A stretch of DNA of 34,030 bases from Fragilaria crotonensis (GCA_022925895.1 JAKSYS010000669.1:1-34030); one strand, 5' to 3'. Shown: positions 9,669 to 19,398, numbered from the stretch's first letter. Numbers and translations are program-made. The notes: generated by a model from the sequence alone, not told the origin.

Positions 9669-11141
9669 TTAGGTGTCACAGGGTTGCCATGGAGCACCGT
9701 AATGCCCCATCAAACGTCGGATATGTCGATGGTGCAACGTGGACCCAAGGGATTTGGTCAGAGAATCGGCAGTATTAATGATTCCCGGAATATGAGCGAG
9801 AATGATTTCACGATTAGCCTTCCATTCCTGAATGGCAAAATGCTGTATGTCGATGTGGCGCGATCGCGGGGTAGGACGGCTTGCGTTGATCATCAATATG
9901 GCGGCGGCGTTATCTTCGTAGAGCGTAGTGGGCTGGACTTGAGTGTAGCCCAGTTCGTTGAGGATGGACCGGAGGTACTTGGCAATCTTGGCGGCATGGA
10001 CGGCAGCAAGGAATTCTGCTTCAGTCGAACTTGTGGAGACTGTTGGCTGGATTTTTGACTTATATGCCAATGGTCCACCGCAGAACATGAAAACGAGGCC
10101 GGTGATGGATCGACGAGTCTTGAGGTCGGTCGCATGTGCCGCGTCGACATAGCCAGCAAGGAGAGTAGGTTGCGAGGGTTCCGGGAAGGAGGGAAGAGAT
10201 GGATCCGGGGAGAGGGGCTGAAACATTCCGGCGGGAAGGGACGAGAGGAGTTGTCGGCGCCAATAATGAAGGCCCCATGATTTGGTCATGCGTAGGTACC
10301 GCGCCACGCGACGAAGTGCATCATAATGAGCTTTGGCTGGGCGATCCGAGAAGCGTGCAAGAGTGGTAACCGCATAACCGATATCTGGGCGTGCGACAAC
10401 GTAGGCATAGATAAGAGCCCCAAGAACACTGCGATAGGAGAACCCGACTGAGCGTTCCAATGCTGCATGTTCCGCGGTGCCGTCGACGGGAGAGGTGTCA
10501 TAGTCCGTGAAGAGCTGTTGTAGCGTTGATGACGATATTGGTTCAATTGGCTTAGCATCTGTGTCGCGTGATCCGGCAGCAGACCATCCATAATGTGCAA
10601 GCAATTTATCGATGTATGACTCGCACGATACTTTGATGTATTTGTCGGTTTGATCGACGTCAACGCCATTAAACGAAGTTAGGACGCCTTCATCTCGGAG
10701 GTCGATACCATCTTCACGGCAGATAGTACGAACAAGCTCACGGATTGCTTCAGGATCAGAGCAACCAATTGCCAGATCATCAACCTGACGACAAATCAAC
10801 ATACGTTGTCCATTAAAAGTGCCTTGATACAGACTCCGCTCATGGACGGTGGACGTAAAACCGTGTCGCGCGATGACGCTGTTCACGAATTTTTCCCAAA
10901 GCGCACCTGATTCGGGGTGTCCTTGTAAAGCATGTTGAACAGGGAGGACCATATCGCGGGAAACTGGGATACCATGACGCGCCAAATACCAATCCGCATA
11001 TTGGTCATCGATAAATACAAAGGTTGGTTGCTCGGGGGGAGGCGAATTGGCGTATGCGTTCGTGGCATCGACCTTCAAACTGATATACCCTCGAAAGCAC
11101 ACAGGGCGAAAAACAAACGCATGCATGGTTGTTCGATGCAT
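9669..11141 (-). CDS. Copia-2 reverse transcriptase (main part) and RNase H
   Basis: The RT continues here from the preceding frame (11075-11449). ISLKVDATNAYANSPPPEQP is the first catalytic block. The second holds the catalytic aspartates in CRQVDDLAIG, with Q in place of the usual Y of YVDD. The RNase H domain has YVDAAHATDLKTRRSITG, the glutamate in STSSTEAEFLAA, YEDNAAAI and RSRHIDIQHFAI. The ORF ends 66 bases before the 3' LTR, as usual. The ATG at 11141 is not a native start. As sequenced, this part is reached only by a one-base backward shift from the upstream RT segment. Confidence 0.85.
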   Translation of the reverse strand: MHRTTMHAFVFRPVCFRGYISLKVDATNAYANSPPPEQPTFVFIDDQYADWYLARHGIPVSRDMVLPVQHALQGHPESGALWEKFVNSVIARHGFTSTVHERSLYQGTFNGQRMLICRQVDDLAIGCSDPEAIRELVRTICREDGIDLRDEGVLTSFNGVDVDQTDKYIKVSCESYIDKLLAHYGWSAAGSRDTDAKPIEPISSSTLQQLFTDYDTSPVDGTAEHAALERSVGFSYRSVLGALIYAYVVARPDIGYAVTTLARFSDRPAKAHYDALRRVARYLRMTKSWGLHYWRRQLLSSLPAGMFQPLSPDPSLPSFPEPSQPTLLAGYVDAAHATDLKTRRSITGLVFMFCGGPLAYKSKIQPTVSTSSTEAEFLAAVHAAKIAKYLRSILNELGYTQVQPTTLYEDNAAAILMINASRPTPRSRHIDIQHFAIQEWKANREIILAHIPGIINTADSLTKSLGSTLHHRHIRRLMGHYGAPWQPCDT

Positions 11142-11449
11142 GAGGAATATGTGTTCGCCAGTTTTAGCTGTGGCGCGGCGCGGGAAGATCCATCACAACA
11201 GTTTCTGGCCTTGCGTGTCCCATCAGCTTTTATCGAATAATTCCAATGTTGCCGAAGTATGATGGCATCTTTGGGAGGTATACAAGGTGCCCCATACATG
11301 TCCTGTTTCGCCATGGAATCTAATTGCTTGAACTCGCCATGTTGCCAATCTGTCCAGTTCGGGAGACGCATGAGTTTCCGGCGAGTGAAGCTTCCGATGG
11401 CTCGTTCTTCCGGTGTCCCGTGACTCGTTGTATTTAGGGATCGCATCAT
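11075..11449 (-). CDS. Copia-2 RT N-terminal segment
   Basis: The conserved start of the Copia RT domain: the pattern W-x2-W-Q-x2-E-x2-QLDSMAKQDMYGAPC, then the nucleotide-handling block WNYSIKADGTRKARNCCDGS and a tail RLFFALCAFEGIS. This joins naturally to ISLKVDATNAYAN in the next frame. The break lies at about 11085-11095 (GAGGGTATATC on the minus strand) and looks like a single missing base. The frame is open upstream beyond its first ATG to about 11525, where it overlaps the integrase ORF end. Confidence 0.7.
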   Translation of the reverse strand: MMRSLNTTSHGTPEERAIGSFTRRKLMRLPNWTDWQHGEFKQLDSMAKQDMYGAPCIPPKDAIILRQHWNYSIKADGTRKARNCCDGSSRAAPQLKLANTYSSCIEQPCMRLFFALCAFEGISV

Positions 11450-11508
11450 GAGAATATCGGTTTCCGAGGAAGTGGAGAGACTCGTGTTGTCAATGTCGTC
11501 ATTTGACT

Positions 11509-13242
11509 TTACTGTCGGGTCAAATGTGTACGATCGGGGCTTGATAGAATGGTGTTGATAACTCGGAGCTGGTCGACGGACAAGTGGACTGGTGATTCAC
11601 GGCGATTCGCGATTGGTATGTATCGGTCGGGGGCGAAGACGATGCGAAAGGAAGACTCCTCGGATGATGCAGCCGCAGTCAAGGCAAGAATCGCGGACTC
11701 GGCAGTGAAAACAGGAGTGTCATTGACAGATACAATGAAGGATCCAATGTATTTCCGACGTGCATTCTTGATTCGCGCAGCTGAAGTGCGTGGAATGATC
11801 TCGGACACATACGCACGTTTGCGTATATGACATTCGGAGACCTCAAACCCCAAGGTTGGATGGTCACAAACGATTGCAGGGGTAAGCTTGTCAAGTCGGT
11901 CAAAAGGGTCATCCGATACCGAGAGATCCAAAGGGGATAGATCGACCAAGTCGGGTATAACCGGATTGTCGCTGTTCATTTGACGAAGGATCTGGACGTT
12001 CGGAGGTGGGGTGCCGAGAACGTCGTTCATACCCTCATCGAATCGAGCATGTGTGGCAGTCTTCACCACGGCACTATCAATGTCGTAGTAATACATAATC
12101 TTCAAGGATCGCGAATATCCCAGGAAGATGCCGAGTCGGGAGTTTGGAACCAGTTTTCCATACCGTACCGTTGTAGGCCGAACATGCACACGGCACCCAA
12201 AGGTCCTCAGTTTGGACAGATTTGGTAACTCGGAACCGCACATCTCGTGCGGGCTTGAAGGGCGAGACCCATGTGGGACAAAGTTATAAAGTCGCACATA
12301 ATGATAAAACGCATATGGCCAGAAACTCGGTTGGAGGCTCGCGCCGGAGAGCATAGCTCGCAGTGCATCAGCAATTGTCTGGTGAGGTCGCTCGCCTGGG
12401 CCGTTTTGATTCGAGGAGTCAGGGCCAGTTAATTCCACCGTGTAGCCGAAATCTGCAAAGATGCGAAGGATGTCGCGGCTTTTGCCAAGCTCACCGCCAC
12501 CATCCATGCGCACGTATTTGTCTGGACAGCTCGGGGCGTTGTTGGCCAACCAGTTATTAACCCAATCGATTGGTGGGGCTTTGGATGTAAAAGCACGACC
12601 GTAAAGCCGACCACTAAAGTGATCTGTGATCAAAGCGTAGCATGTTTCTCCATTCAATCCGATGAGATTATGCTGACGGCTCTTGTCGTGATTCTTCTGG
12701 ACCATGAATCCGAAATCGATTGAAATCCCCTGATTGCATACCGTTGACCGCATAATGGTGGCAGTACCCGAAGGCTGTTTACGAAGTTTTGCGGCCAAGC
12801 AGACAGGGCATTCTTCAAGTGCAGTGGGGAGTGTAAACTCGGGCATCCCCTTCACGAAACGATGCATGGTGGACAGACGTCGGAAGTTCAAATGTCCCAA
12901 ACGTTGGTGCCAAAGCATGCGGAGTGCTGAACGAGAGAGGGAGCGGACAAGATACGAAACTGATTCGCTGACGGAGGAGTGCACCGTATCGTCATCACTA
13001 TGTATCATCGGATCCGGCGTCGTACTCGTTGGATCCTGGTTTGCCTGTGATTCCTGCGGTGACGATAAAACGATGGATTCGTTTTCGGCGATCGCCCCGC
13101 ACCCATGTGGTCTCGGCCCGTTATTGTCAGAGGGTGAACCTGACAAAGGGCCTACCGAAAATCCGATAGTGGGGTGGATCCTGAGCAATTGGTGCATGGC
13201 GACATAGCGGGATGATCTGGTGGATTGTGACACAACTGACAT
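11509..13242 (-). CDS. Copia-2 integrase
   Basis: This ORF of about 577 codons holds the GAG-pre-integrase zinc-binding region (WHQRLGHLNFRRL ... CPVCLAAK). The catalytic triad is DFGF (first D in GISIDFGFM), VRMDGGGEL (second D) and the E in NQNGPGERPHQTIADALRAML. The C-terminal part has FWPYAFYHYVRLYNFVPH and a region typical of Copia integrase tails (RTFGCRVHVRP, GIFLGYSRSLKIMYYYD). The family inserts element cDNA and makes 5-bp duplications. The ORF overlaps the protease ORF by 91 bases in a frame displaced by one, and ends 60 bases before the first ATG of the RT frame. Confidence 0.88.
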   Translation of the reverse strand: MSVVSQSTRSSRYVAMHQLLRIHPTIGFSVGPLSGSPSDNNGPRPHGCGAIAENESIVLSSPQESQANQDPTSTTPDPMIHSDDDTVHSSVSESVSYLVRSLSRSALRMLWHQRLGHLNFRRLSTMHRFVKGMPEFTLPTALEECPVCLAAKLRKQPSGTATIMRSTVCNQGISIDFGFMVQKNHDKSRQHNLIGLNGETCYALITDHFSGRLYGRAFTSKAPPIDWVNNWLANNAPSCPDKYVRMDGGGELGKSRDILRIFADFGYTVELTGPDSSNQNGPGERPHQTIADALRAMLSGASLQPSFWPYAFYHYVRLYNFVPHGSRPSSPHEMCGSELPNLSKLRTFGCRVHVRPTTVRYGKLVPNSRLGIFLGYSRSLKIMYYYDIDSAVVKTATHARFDEGMNDVLGTPPPNVQILRQMNSDNPVIPDLVDLSPLDLSVSDDPFDRLDKLTPAIVCDHPTLGFEVSECHIRKRAYVSEIIPRTSAARIKNARRKYIGSFIVSVNDTPVFTAESAILALTAAASSEESSFRIVFAPDRYIPIANRRESPVHLSVDQLRVINTILSSPDRTHLTRQ

Positions 13243-14060
13243 GTCATGCCGTCAGTAGGGTCGAGGACATCTGGCGCGGCCGGATCCGGTGAATGATCCG
13301 AACACAAACGACGAACTGCGGTAGGCCACGGCGGAATGGGAGCGATGTGTTGTTCATGCGTTGGAAGAATCAGTGCCTCAGTGAATGTCAGACCGCCTCG
13401 ACGCGAAATCGGTTGAATAGGAATGAAGACATCCTGACTGTGTCGCAAACGATGTGGGAAATGAATGAAACCGGCAATGTCTGAATGGCTCGACATATAA
13501 TATCCCGAAGTGCGCAACTGTGTTGAGATGGCAGAATGGGAAATGATGACACCGGGGATCGTGGGAGTGTGGTAGGTTCGGACGAATACGAACTGGGGGG
13601 CTCCCCCAATCCCACGATTATCGGTGGGGACACACAGAAAACCGACACCCAGGGGGCGATGTACGTGGTCACCAGCGTCGAAGAGACGGATGCTGGATTT
13701 TCCGAGCAGGCGGTACGCAAAAAGGAGTTTGGAGTCATTGACGGTACATGCCATCGACCCGTTGTCGGCGTGGGCGTAGACGGTGGCTGTGTCGGGATCG
13801 TAGGTCTCGGCCAAGCGACGAACGACGACAGGGTCGCACGTTGGGGTTGGCTCGATGACGACAGTCTCTGCGGAGACCGGGTAGTCGTTGTCGACACCCA
13901 GAATGTGAACAGACTGGATGGAAAAATCCGAGAAACAGGCTTCAAAGTCGCCCGTGGGGTCATCGTTTGACACATGGATGGAATGCTGGCGGTAACCTGT
14001 AGTAAGGTCATCATCGTCATTGTCATCGACTGACGAGGGGTAGGCGTAGTGTCGTCCGGG
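13152..14060 (-). CDS. Copia-2 aspartic protease region
   Basis: A minus-strand frame open from 14060 to the stop at 13152, with no ATG near its beginning, so it must be reached from Gag. The protease active site is AHADNGSMACTVNDSKLLF, with DNG in place of the usual D-S/T-G. A run of aspartates precedes the domain. The C-terminal end has a CxxC...CxxC pair (CQLCHNPPDHPAMSPCTNC) just before the frame changes to integrase. The protease would cut the Gag-Pol precursor. Relative to Gag the frame is +1 (or two successive -1 steps). Confidence 0.65.
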   Translation of the reverse strand, partial: PGRHYAYPSSVDDNDDDDLTTGYRQHSIHVSNDDPTGDFEACFSDFSIQSVHILGVDNDYPVSAETVVIEPTPTCDPVVVRRLAETYDPDTATVYAHADNGSMACTVNDSKLLFAYRLLGKSSIRLFDAGDHVHRPLGVGFLCVPTDNRGIGGAPQFVFVRTYHTPTIPGVIISHSAISTQLRTSGYYMSSHSDIAGFIHFPHRLRHSQDVFIPIQPISRRGGLTFTEALILPTHEQHIAPIPPWPTAVRRLCSDHSPDPAAPDVLDPTDGMTCQLCHNPPDHPAMSPCTNCSGSTPLSDFR

Positions 14061-16155
14061 TCAGCAGAAGGTTGCAAAGCTGAAGGCTGCGGACGGTGCG
14101 AGTGTTGGTGTTGCCGGGCATTGCACGCGATCGAGCGCTCGCGGCATTGAGACGAGTACGGAATTGCGAGTGAGAGTTTGCAACTTGGGCACGTAAAGCT
14201 GGGTGACGTTGGGCGAGTGATTCTGCCACGATGTAATCCACAAAACGGTTGCAATCTGTCAACGTATGACCGGTCTGACCACAACCAAGACAAGTGGTAC
14301 TGGACTGTTGATTCTGAGCGATGGCATTGACGATGAGATCAACATCTGCCTCAGGGAGATGCATGCTTTCGGCGTCGTCCATTTCGGTCGTCGTTTCCAA
14401 TCTTCGCATGATGGCCGTCGGTGGAGCACGCAAAGATGCAGGAGATGGACGAGAACCGGGAGCATCACGGCCAATTTTGTCGGCATACTCGACAAAAGTT
14501 GTAGCGATCTGAGGCAATGCCAACTTGAAGGGGAGAGACCCGCCCTTTCCGGCGGATTTATCACGTTCGACAAGTCGACGGAACTCATTGCGCCATTCAG
14601 TAGAGAGGTTTCGAACGGCCAAGTCGAGGGCTTCGGATTCCGTATAAGTTCGCATCGCCAAACGTTCACGAGCGATGAACTCTTGCAAACGTCGTAGGTA
14701 GAGACTAAAAGTCTCAGATCGTCGATGACGCGGGATTTCGTTGGCTGTCGAATAAACGGAATGAAGGATCGGATGATGCAAACGAAGGATGTTGTAGATG
14801 GCATTATAACCGGCATTTGCTGTCGACCCCTCGACGGCCTCAAGTTCGCGAGAATTAGAGGGGAAAGTGTCTGGTTTGATGAGAAGACTGTATAACAGAT
14901 GTCCCATAAATGATTGTTGATCGCGGACCGATTGTGGTAACATCATCCACCAGCATCCATGAACGTTATCTTCTTCAACAGATTCGTATGGTGGACACCA
15001 TACGCCCCATTGTAGACAAGTGGACACTAAAAATTTGTACCAATGTACAAAAGAATCGTTTTTGCTGGCATCAAACTTTGGAATCGTCACCTTGCGGAAA
15101 TCCTTATACTTGACTTCGGAAACCTGGAACTGTGACATATAATCTTGAAAAGTCTCGGCACCAAAACTGACTTCATTGTTGAATGGGTGGGACCGAGTAG
15201 GTGTCCGGAGAGATGGCGTTCGCTCGGCGGTGTGATCGAATAGGCGAGCACGTCGGCTCGACGCGTTGTTGGTACCAGTAGGATGTCCACCATAAGAGTC
15301 GTAGTTGTCCCGTAGGTCACTACCCGGGGCACTCGATGTGGTATTGAGTGTTTCCATGATTATCGGAGTGCCACGGAAATTTGGACCAACATTTGACGCC
15401 ATGGATCCAGGGTGAGCGCGATAACGTGCATCCATCGTATCAGGTTCTGGATGACGTTCGTCACGATCGGCATTTCGCGTTCCAGGAACGGGCCCAGGCT
15501 CAGCCCGAGTGCTGGACGCACTGGGTAGGTAGGTAGCTGATACGTTATCTTGGGCTGTATCGGGTACTGTCGCCGGGTTAGTGGTTGCTCCTGGGGCGGG
15601 GAAAATGCCGCTCGCACCACCACGAGCTTGTTGAGGCACCGGGGATGATGCAGGGAGTTCCGACACTTGATCCAGAAATTCGGTTTCGGAGACATTTGAT
15701 GGCGGGCCGGGACGACTGAACGGATGTTCAACGGTAGTATCCATAATCGTAGGTATTGTCCTTGGTGTTGGCAGGGCCTGATCCGGAGACTTGAAACGGA
15801 TCAAAAGAGGAATTTGAATCGCGACAATCGGTAGAGTGCGATGTGCAACAGCCTGCATAGTTAAGCGTTGCAGTCCCGCCGTGCGAAGGGATACAATCAA
15901 TCCTCCTTCGCGAACGTCGAATATACCAAAAGTGGCGTTGATAAATGCCTCCATCATGTTTGCATTTATCCACATTGTGTCCTCGAGAATTTGGATAACT
16001 GTCTCGCGAATAGTATCGCGATAGTTGTCACGAAGAGACGACGTTACCATATCGTATAGTTCGGCCAGCGGAAGTTCAGCGGAGGGGCTGTCTTTTACGT
16101 CAAGGCTGACGATAAAGCAGTCATTTAGCAGCGCAATCTCCTCAGCGACCGTCAT
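14023..16155 (-). CDS. Copia-2 Gag with CCHC zinc knuckle
   Basis: A 710-codon ORF starting at the ATG at 16155, 238 bases inside the 5' LTR. The N-terminal 120 residues are compact and mixed in composition. A proline-, serine- and threonine-rich stretch follows (about 130-330). A helical capsid-like region with FRKVTIPKFDASKNDSFVHWY and ESEALDLAVRNLSTEWRNEF spans about 340-560. A CCHC knuckle, CLGCGQTGHTLTDC, sits at residues 622-635. The knuckle binds element RNA during packaging. The last 25 residues look out of frame: a neighbouring frame reads a more natural proline- and serine-rich linker. The true C-terminus is therefore uncertain. Confidence 0.88.
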   Translation of the reverse strand: MTVAEEIALLNDCFIVSLDVKDSPSAELPLAELYDMVTSSLRDNYRDTIRETVIQILEDTMWINANMMEAFINATFGIFDVREGGLIVSLRTAGLQRLTMQAVAHRTLPIVAIQIPLLIRFKSPDQALPTPRTIPTIMDTTVEHPFSRPGPPSNVSETEFLDQVSELPASSPVPQQARGGASGIFPAPGATTNPATVPDTAQDNVSATYLPSASSTRAEPGPVPGTRNADRDERHPEPDTMDARYRAHPGSMASNVGPNFRGTPIIMETLNTTSSAPGSDLRDNYDSYGGHPTGTNNASSRRARLFDHTAERTPSLRTPTRSHPFNNEVSFGAETFQDYMSQFQVSEVKYKDFRKVTIPKFDASKNDSFVHWYKFLVSTCLQWGVWCPPYESVEEDNVHGCWWMMLPQSVRDQQSFMGHLLYSLLIKPDTFPSNSRELEAVEGSTANAGYNAIYNILRLHHPILHSVYSTANEIPRHRRSETFSLYLRRLQEFIARERLAMRTYTESEALDLAVRNLSTEWRNEFRRLVERDKSAGKGGSLPFKLALPQIATTFVEYADKIGRDAPGSRPSPASLRAPPTAIMRRLETTTEMDDAESMHLPEADVDLIVNAIAQNQQSSTTCLGCGQTGHTLTDCNRFVDYIVAESLAQRHPALRAQVANSHSQFRTRLNAASARSRAMPGNTNTRTVRSLQLCNLLLTRTTLRLPLVSR

Positions 16156-16381
16156 ATTGTTGTGGCCGAAGTGTTAGGAAATTTTAAAGTTCGGGAACTT
16201 TTATCTCCACGTTCCACGCTCACTTTGTATGAATCTTCACCGGACGTGTCACTGGCTTGACCGGAGTATCACGTGCGTGGTTGATTTATAACCTCTGATT
16301 TTCGGGAAACGTGTCGTTCGGGATTGGATCTATCCTTTGCCACGTTTTTTATTTAGAATATCCTTAACCCTAGCAGAGTTT

Positions 16382-16393
16382 GGGCTCATAACC
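16382..16393 (-). other. Copia-2 primer-binding site (candidate)
   Basis: Directly inside the 5' LTR the minus strand reads GGTTATGAGCCC, resembling the Copia initiator-tRNA primer site (TGGTATCAGAGC) with some differences. It starts at the LTR end, where reverse transcription is primed. Confidence 0.4.
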
Positions 16394-16843
16394 TGAGAAT
16401 CCAAAACGTCCAAGGCTCCGCCTCAGTGCCGCGCTCGCTGAGGAGCAGGATTAGTCGCCAGGCAGCGGTCGAACGTTCTCGATCGACAATGTCAGAACGA
16501 GACGAATCGGTTGCGATCACACGATGCATGCTATCGGGTGGGGCGGAGTTCTTTGACAGGTGTTGGAGTATTTGAAAGCGTATATACTTAGCGTTCCCGT
16601 ACCTCTACACCCTTACGATCGATTGGACCGGCGAAGATGCGTTTGAGGTTTATAGGATGGCTAAAGTAGAAGTTGTGTGCGGAGGCCGAGAGGTGCTCCG
16701 CTGTTACACTATAGTAGTAATCCTTGTGCGTAGAATGTACGTGAGTCACAGTAGGGGATCATGTGTGAATCAATCACGTATGTGAATGCATGGATGTATA
16801 CTGTACGGATGAGCAACGGTACAGCGGTTGATATGCACTGATA
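16394..16843 (-). repeat. Copia-2 5' LTR
   Basis: This LTR differs from 9153-9602 at one base. In element orientation it holds a TATA-like AAGTATATACG about 190 bases from its inner end (plus-strand GCGTATATACTTAGC near 16580), a candidate promoter. It is followed on the right by the AACTC duplication. Confidence 0.92.
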
Positions 16844-16848
16844 AACTC
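16844..16848. repeat. Target-site duplication of Copia-2, right copy
   Basis: AACTC matches 9148-9152. Joining the flanks with one copy of the pentamer gives a continuous open reading frame on the minus strand (…GFGRELSEDE then LVRVNTARRG…), independent support for the exact borders. Confidence 0.78.
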
Positions 16849-18685
16849 ATCTTCCGACAGTTCTCTGCCGAATCCAAATTCTCTAGACACAAACGCCGAG
16901 AGCACATAACCATCGCCTTCGGACTTTGGGAGTAGTGGTCGTTGACCTTTTGGACCAACCCAAGTCTTGCTTCCGAGGAGGTATTGAGCAAACACACTCT
17001 CGTCTTGACCGACTATCATTATTGGTCTTGTCGTTGCTGAAACACAAACGCTGGTGGTTGGCAATTTCGATGCTAAGTCGATAGATACAATGGTCCGTTC
17101 CTTCTGCTGCTGATGTTCTTGCATCACACGATTCCAATAGTTGACATGAAATTAAAGTCTTTCCTGGTTGTTGATTGTATCATAGCAGGAATAACCAAAA
17201 TCCCGATTTAGATTGTTGATTGTCTTTGCTTCATCGACTTGTACTTGTATCCATCGATTGCAATAGGGCTCGTAGTCTGTAAGGTAACGCTTGCACAATT
17301 TCTGTCGATTTGTCACGACATCGGCACGTTCGTGTCCGTCAACATAAAAACTCTTCCTCCGACTATCATACTGGAACCCAAGTAATCTCATCCACCGCCA
17401 AGTAGTTGTGAGGCTCATAGACTCCAATCGGTGAGCATGTAAAAACAACCTGATCACGGTATCAATAATGACAGGTTCGTTGCTGTCACCGTTAGTACTA
17501 GACGAACTCGAAGTATTTTGAGCTTCGCGTTGCCAAGTTGTCGCTAACCTTGGTATGACTTTCGTCACAATAAGGTCGTGAACACTCTCTATACTTAGTG
17601 TTGCTAGGTTCTTGAGTCCAAATGAGACAATCTGGTCCTTGGCATTCGGAAAGAGTTCAAGGAGAGGCGGGAGTGGACGCTTTCCACATTGAACGTACGG
17701 ATTCGGGTGTGGAAAACATTCGAATCGTCGGAATAACTTGTTCCAATTCGCGACGGTCTTGAAAAACGTAGCCTGCATCATTCCAAGGTTATTGAGTAAG
17801 TTGCAAGCCTGCTTGCAACAGTCATGCCATGTTTTACTATTCATTTCCACTATCGCAATCTGATAGGCAGCACAACAAAGGAATGTTGACCTCTGCCGAA
17901 TCTCAAAAATCTCGAGCGTGGTGCACTAGTTGTCGGAATCTCTTCCAAGAATTACATTCCTCCAGCCATCTTCACTTTCGTGTACAGACTTTAACAATAA
18001 TATCCTTCGCTCCACTGCTTCCTTTGCGCTTTCATTGTATGATGTGAAAGACTCATTATTGTCGGCAGCTGATGTCGTCTTGTTCCCCTCCTCCGCTTAC
18101 GCAACGTGTTCGGATGAAAGACCTGTCGGGCTTCGGGACTATTTGGCCAATAGGACATATTCTCTGAGGGCTCAACCCTCTCTAACCTTGGGCGTTTTTC
18201 TGGCGAGGGCTGTCGATCTTCATAAGTAGTACCTGCGTCGTTTTCGTTTGTAACCGTCACATCAATGATAGCAGGACTCCTATCTGGCCTCGCCCTTGTA
18301 GATGGAATCGCAGGACATTAGCAGCTGCCTCTATAATTTTGTCCTTCCATGCACTGTTGAGAGGAAAGGGGTAGCTTGCCTGCCTCGATTCTTTAGTGAA
18401 ATAGTAGTAAAACTTGTTCTGGAACGTGATCCTGAAAACTCCTGTGGCGTTTGATCCATCGAATTGTTGCATCACTTCTCCAAACAAAGGGGACTTCGAC
18501 ATGGCTGTATTAAACTTCCTCACATCAATGGCAATGGAGGCGTCAATAAGGTTTGATTTCTTTAATGCTTCGACCCATGTAGATGCAGGGAGCCAGCAAT
18601 CTGATAATCTTGGTCCGTAGGTTGTGTCCGATCGAATCCGCATTACAGCATCAGTCAAGATAGCGTCTCTAGCTTTCTCAGCCAT
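16844..18685 (-). pseudogene. DDE-type transposase, 5' part, interrupted by Copia-2
   Basis: A decayed minus-strand gene whose first ATG is at 18685. The N-terminal domain (18685-18257) has WLPASTWVEALKKSNLIDAS and reads like a conserved accessory domain. After two apparent one-base losses (near 18290 and 18100) the main frame runs on. It holds a helical block with TVANWNKLFRRFECFPHPNP, the marker TTWRWMRLLGFQYDSRRKSF immediately followed by YVDGHERADVV, and the first half of the catalytic core, GQDESVFAQYLLGSKTWVGP and SEGDGYVLSAFVSREFGFG. Stops interrupt the frame at 17926-17928 (TAG) and 17152-17154 (TAA). The coding sequence then continues at 9147. I recognise the VDGHER/GQDES pattern from hypothetical diatom and fungal transposases but cannot name the superfamily. 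A cut-and-paste role is inferred. Confidence 0.65.
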
Positions 18686-19130
18686 CGTATCTATCAATTT
18701 ACTTCAACCAGTGCTATTCGTTAGAACACTTGGAACTCCACAGCAGTAGGTAAATCTATAGATTGGAGTGGAAACGTTGGTATCGGCGGCCTGCAATCTC
18801 ATTGTGGAACCACTTGCTTCCAACACGAGAAAGAAAAAATAGTGTGACGTCACGCCTCTTTTTTAATTGGCTACAAGTACATCCTGTACTGAGTGCTGCG
18901 CCAGGTTTCACGAGAATGAAACCTGCTGTAACTGTCAAGAAAAGGGAGTTTGGCGATGAGAAGCCCAAGATGTCGTACCTGGAATTTATATTAATGTTAT
19001 ACCAGTCTGGCGGGCGGCCGTTGGCCGTGGTTGTTGCACGACGGTAGAGGAGGTCTGGTAAGATCTATACTGTACCTAGAGTACGGAGTACGACAGGTAC
19101 AGTACGTAATATTGATTCTGGACATGTCAT

Positions 19131-19398
19131 TTTCTACTGCAAAATTTGTACCACGTTATAAGCATTGGAATCTGGAATTCAAAATACATTTTCCAGTATT
19201 TCTAGACAGATCGAACAAACTGGATATGGCATTAACGGAGTACTTGTACATAAAATTGTTGTCCGTTCTACACAACGATTCGTACCACGTTATACAATAT
19301 AGATTTCTTGACACAGTGTAAAAAAGTTTTTATGTAGATTTCTACTGAAAAATTTGTACCACGTAGTTTTCTACCGCAAATGCTACGTCAGTACGTGG
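19131..19398 (+). repeat. Dispersed TTCTACTGCAAAATTTGTACCACGT-like repeats
   Basis: Related copies lie at 19131-19160, 19265-19294 and 19339-19366, sharing a TTCTAC start and a GTACCACGT(TATA) end. A fourth, more divergent copy follows at 19367-19398 (TTTCTACCGCAAA...GTACGTGG). Spacing is irregular (134, 74, 28 bases). They could be debris of a satellite or of a small non-autonomous element, or clustered binding sites containing CACGT-type cores. Confidence 0.5.

Larger units (their letters stand above)
9153..16843 (-). mobile_element. Copia-2: young Ty1/copia LTR retrotransposon
   Basis: A full-length 7.7-kb Copia element on the minus strand: 5' LTR, primer site, Gag with zinc knuckle, protease, integrase, RT, RNase H, 3' LTR. 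The 450-bp LTRs differ at one position that I can find (T at 9286, C at 16527), so insertion was recent. It belongs to a different lineage from Copia-1: its protease motif is ADNGSM, its RT box is QVDD rather than YVDD, and its RNase H tail is the classical SRHIDIQ type. Despite its youth, pol is split over several frames. It inserted into a DDE transposase gene with a 5-bp AACTC duplication. Confidence 0.95.

Noticed and set aside
13388..14293. 301-codon minus-strand ORF overlapping Gag and protease of Copia-2
   Set aside because: It is mostly a shadow frame of the protease region. Only its first part (about 14090-14030) may be real Gag-protease linker, reached by frame change.
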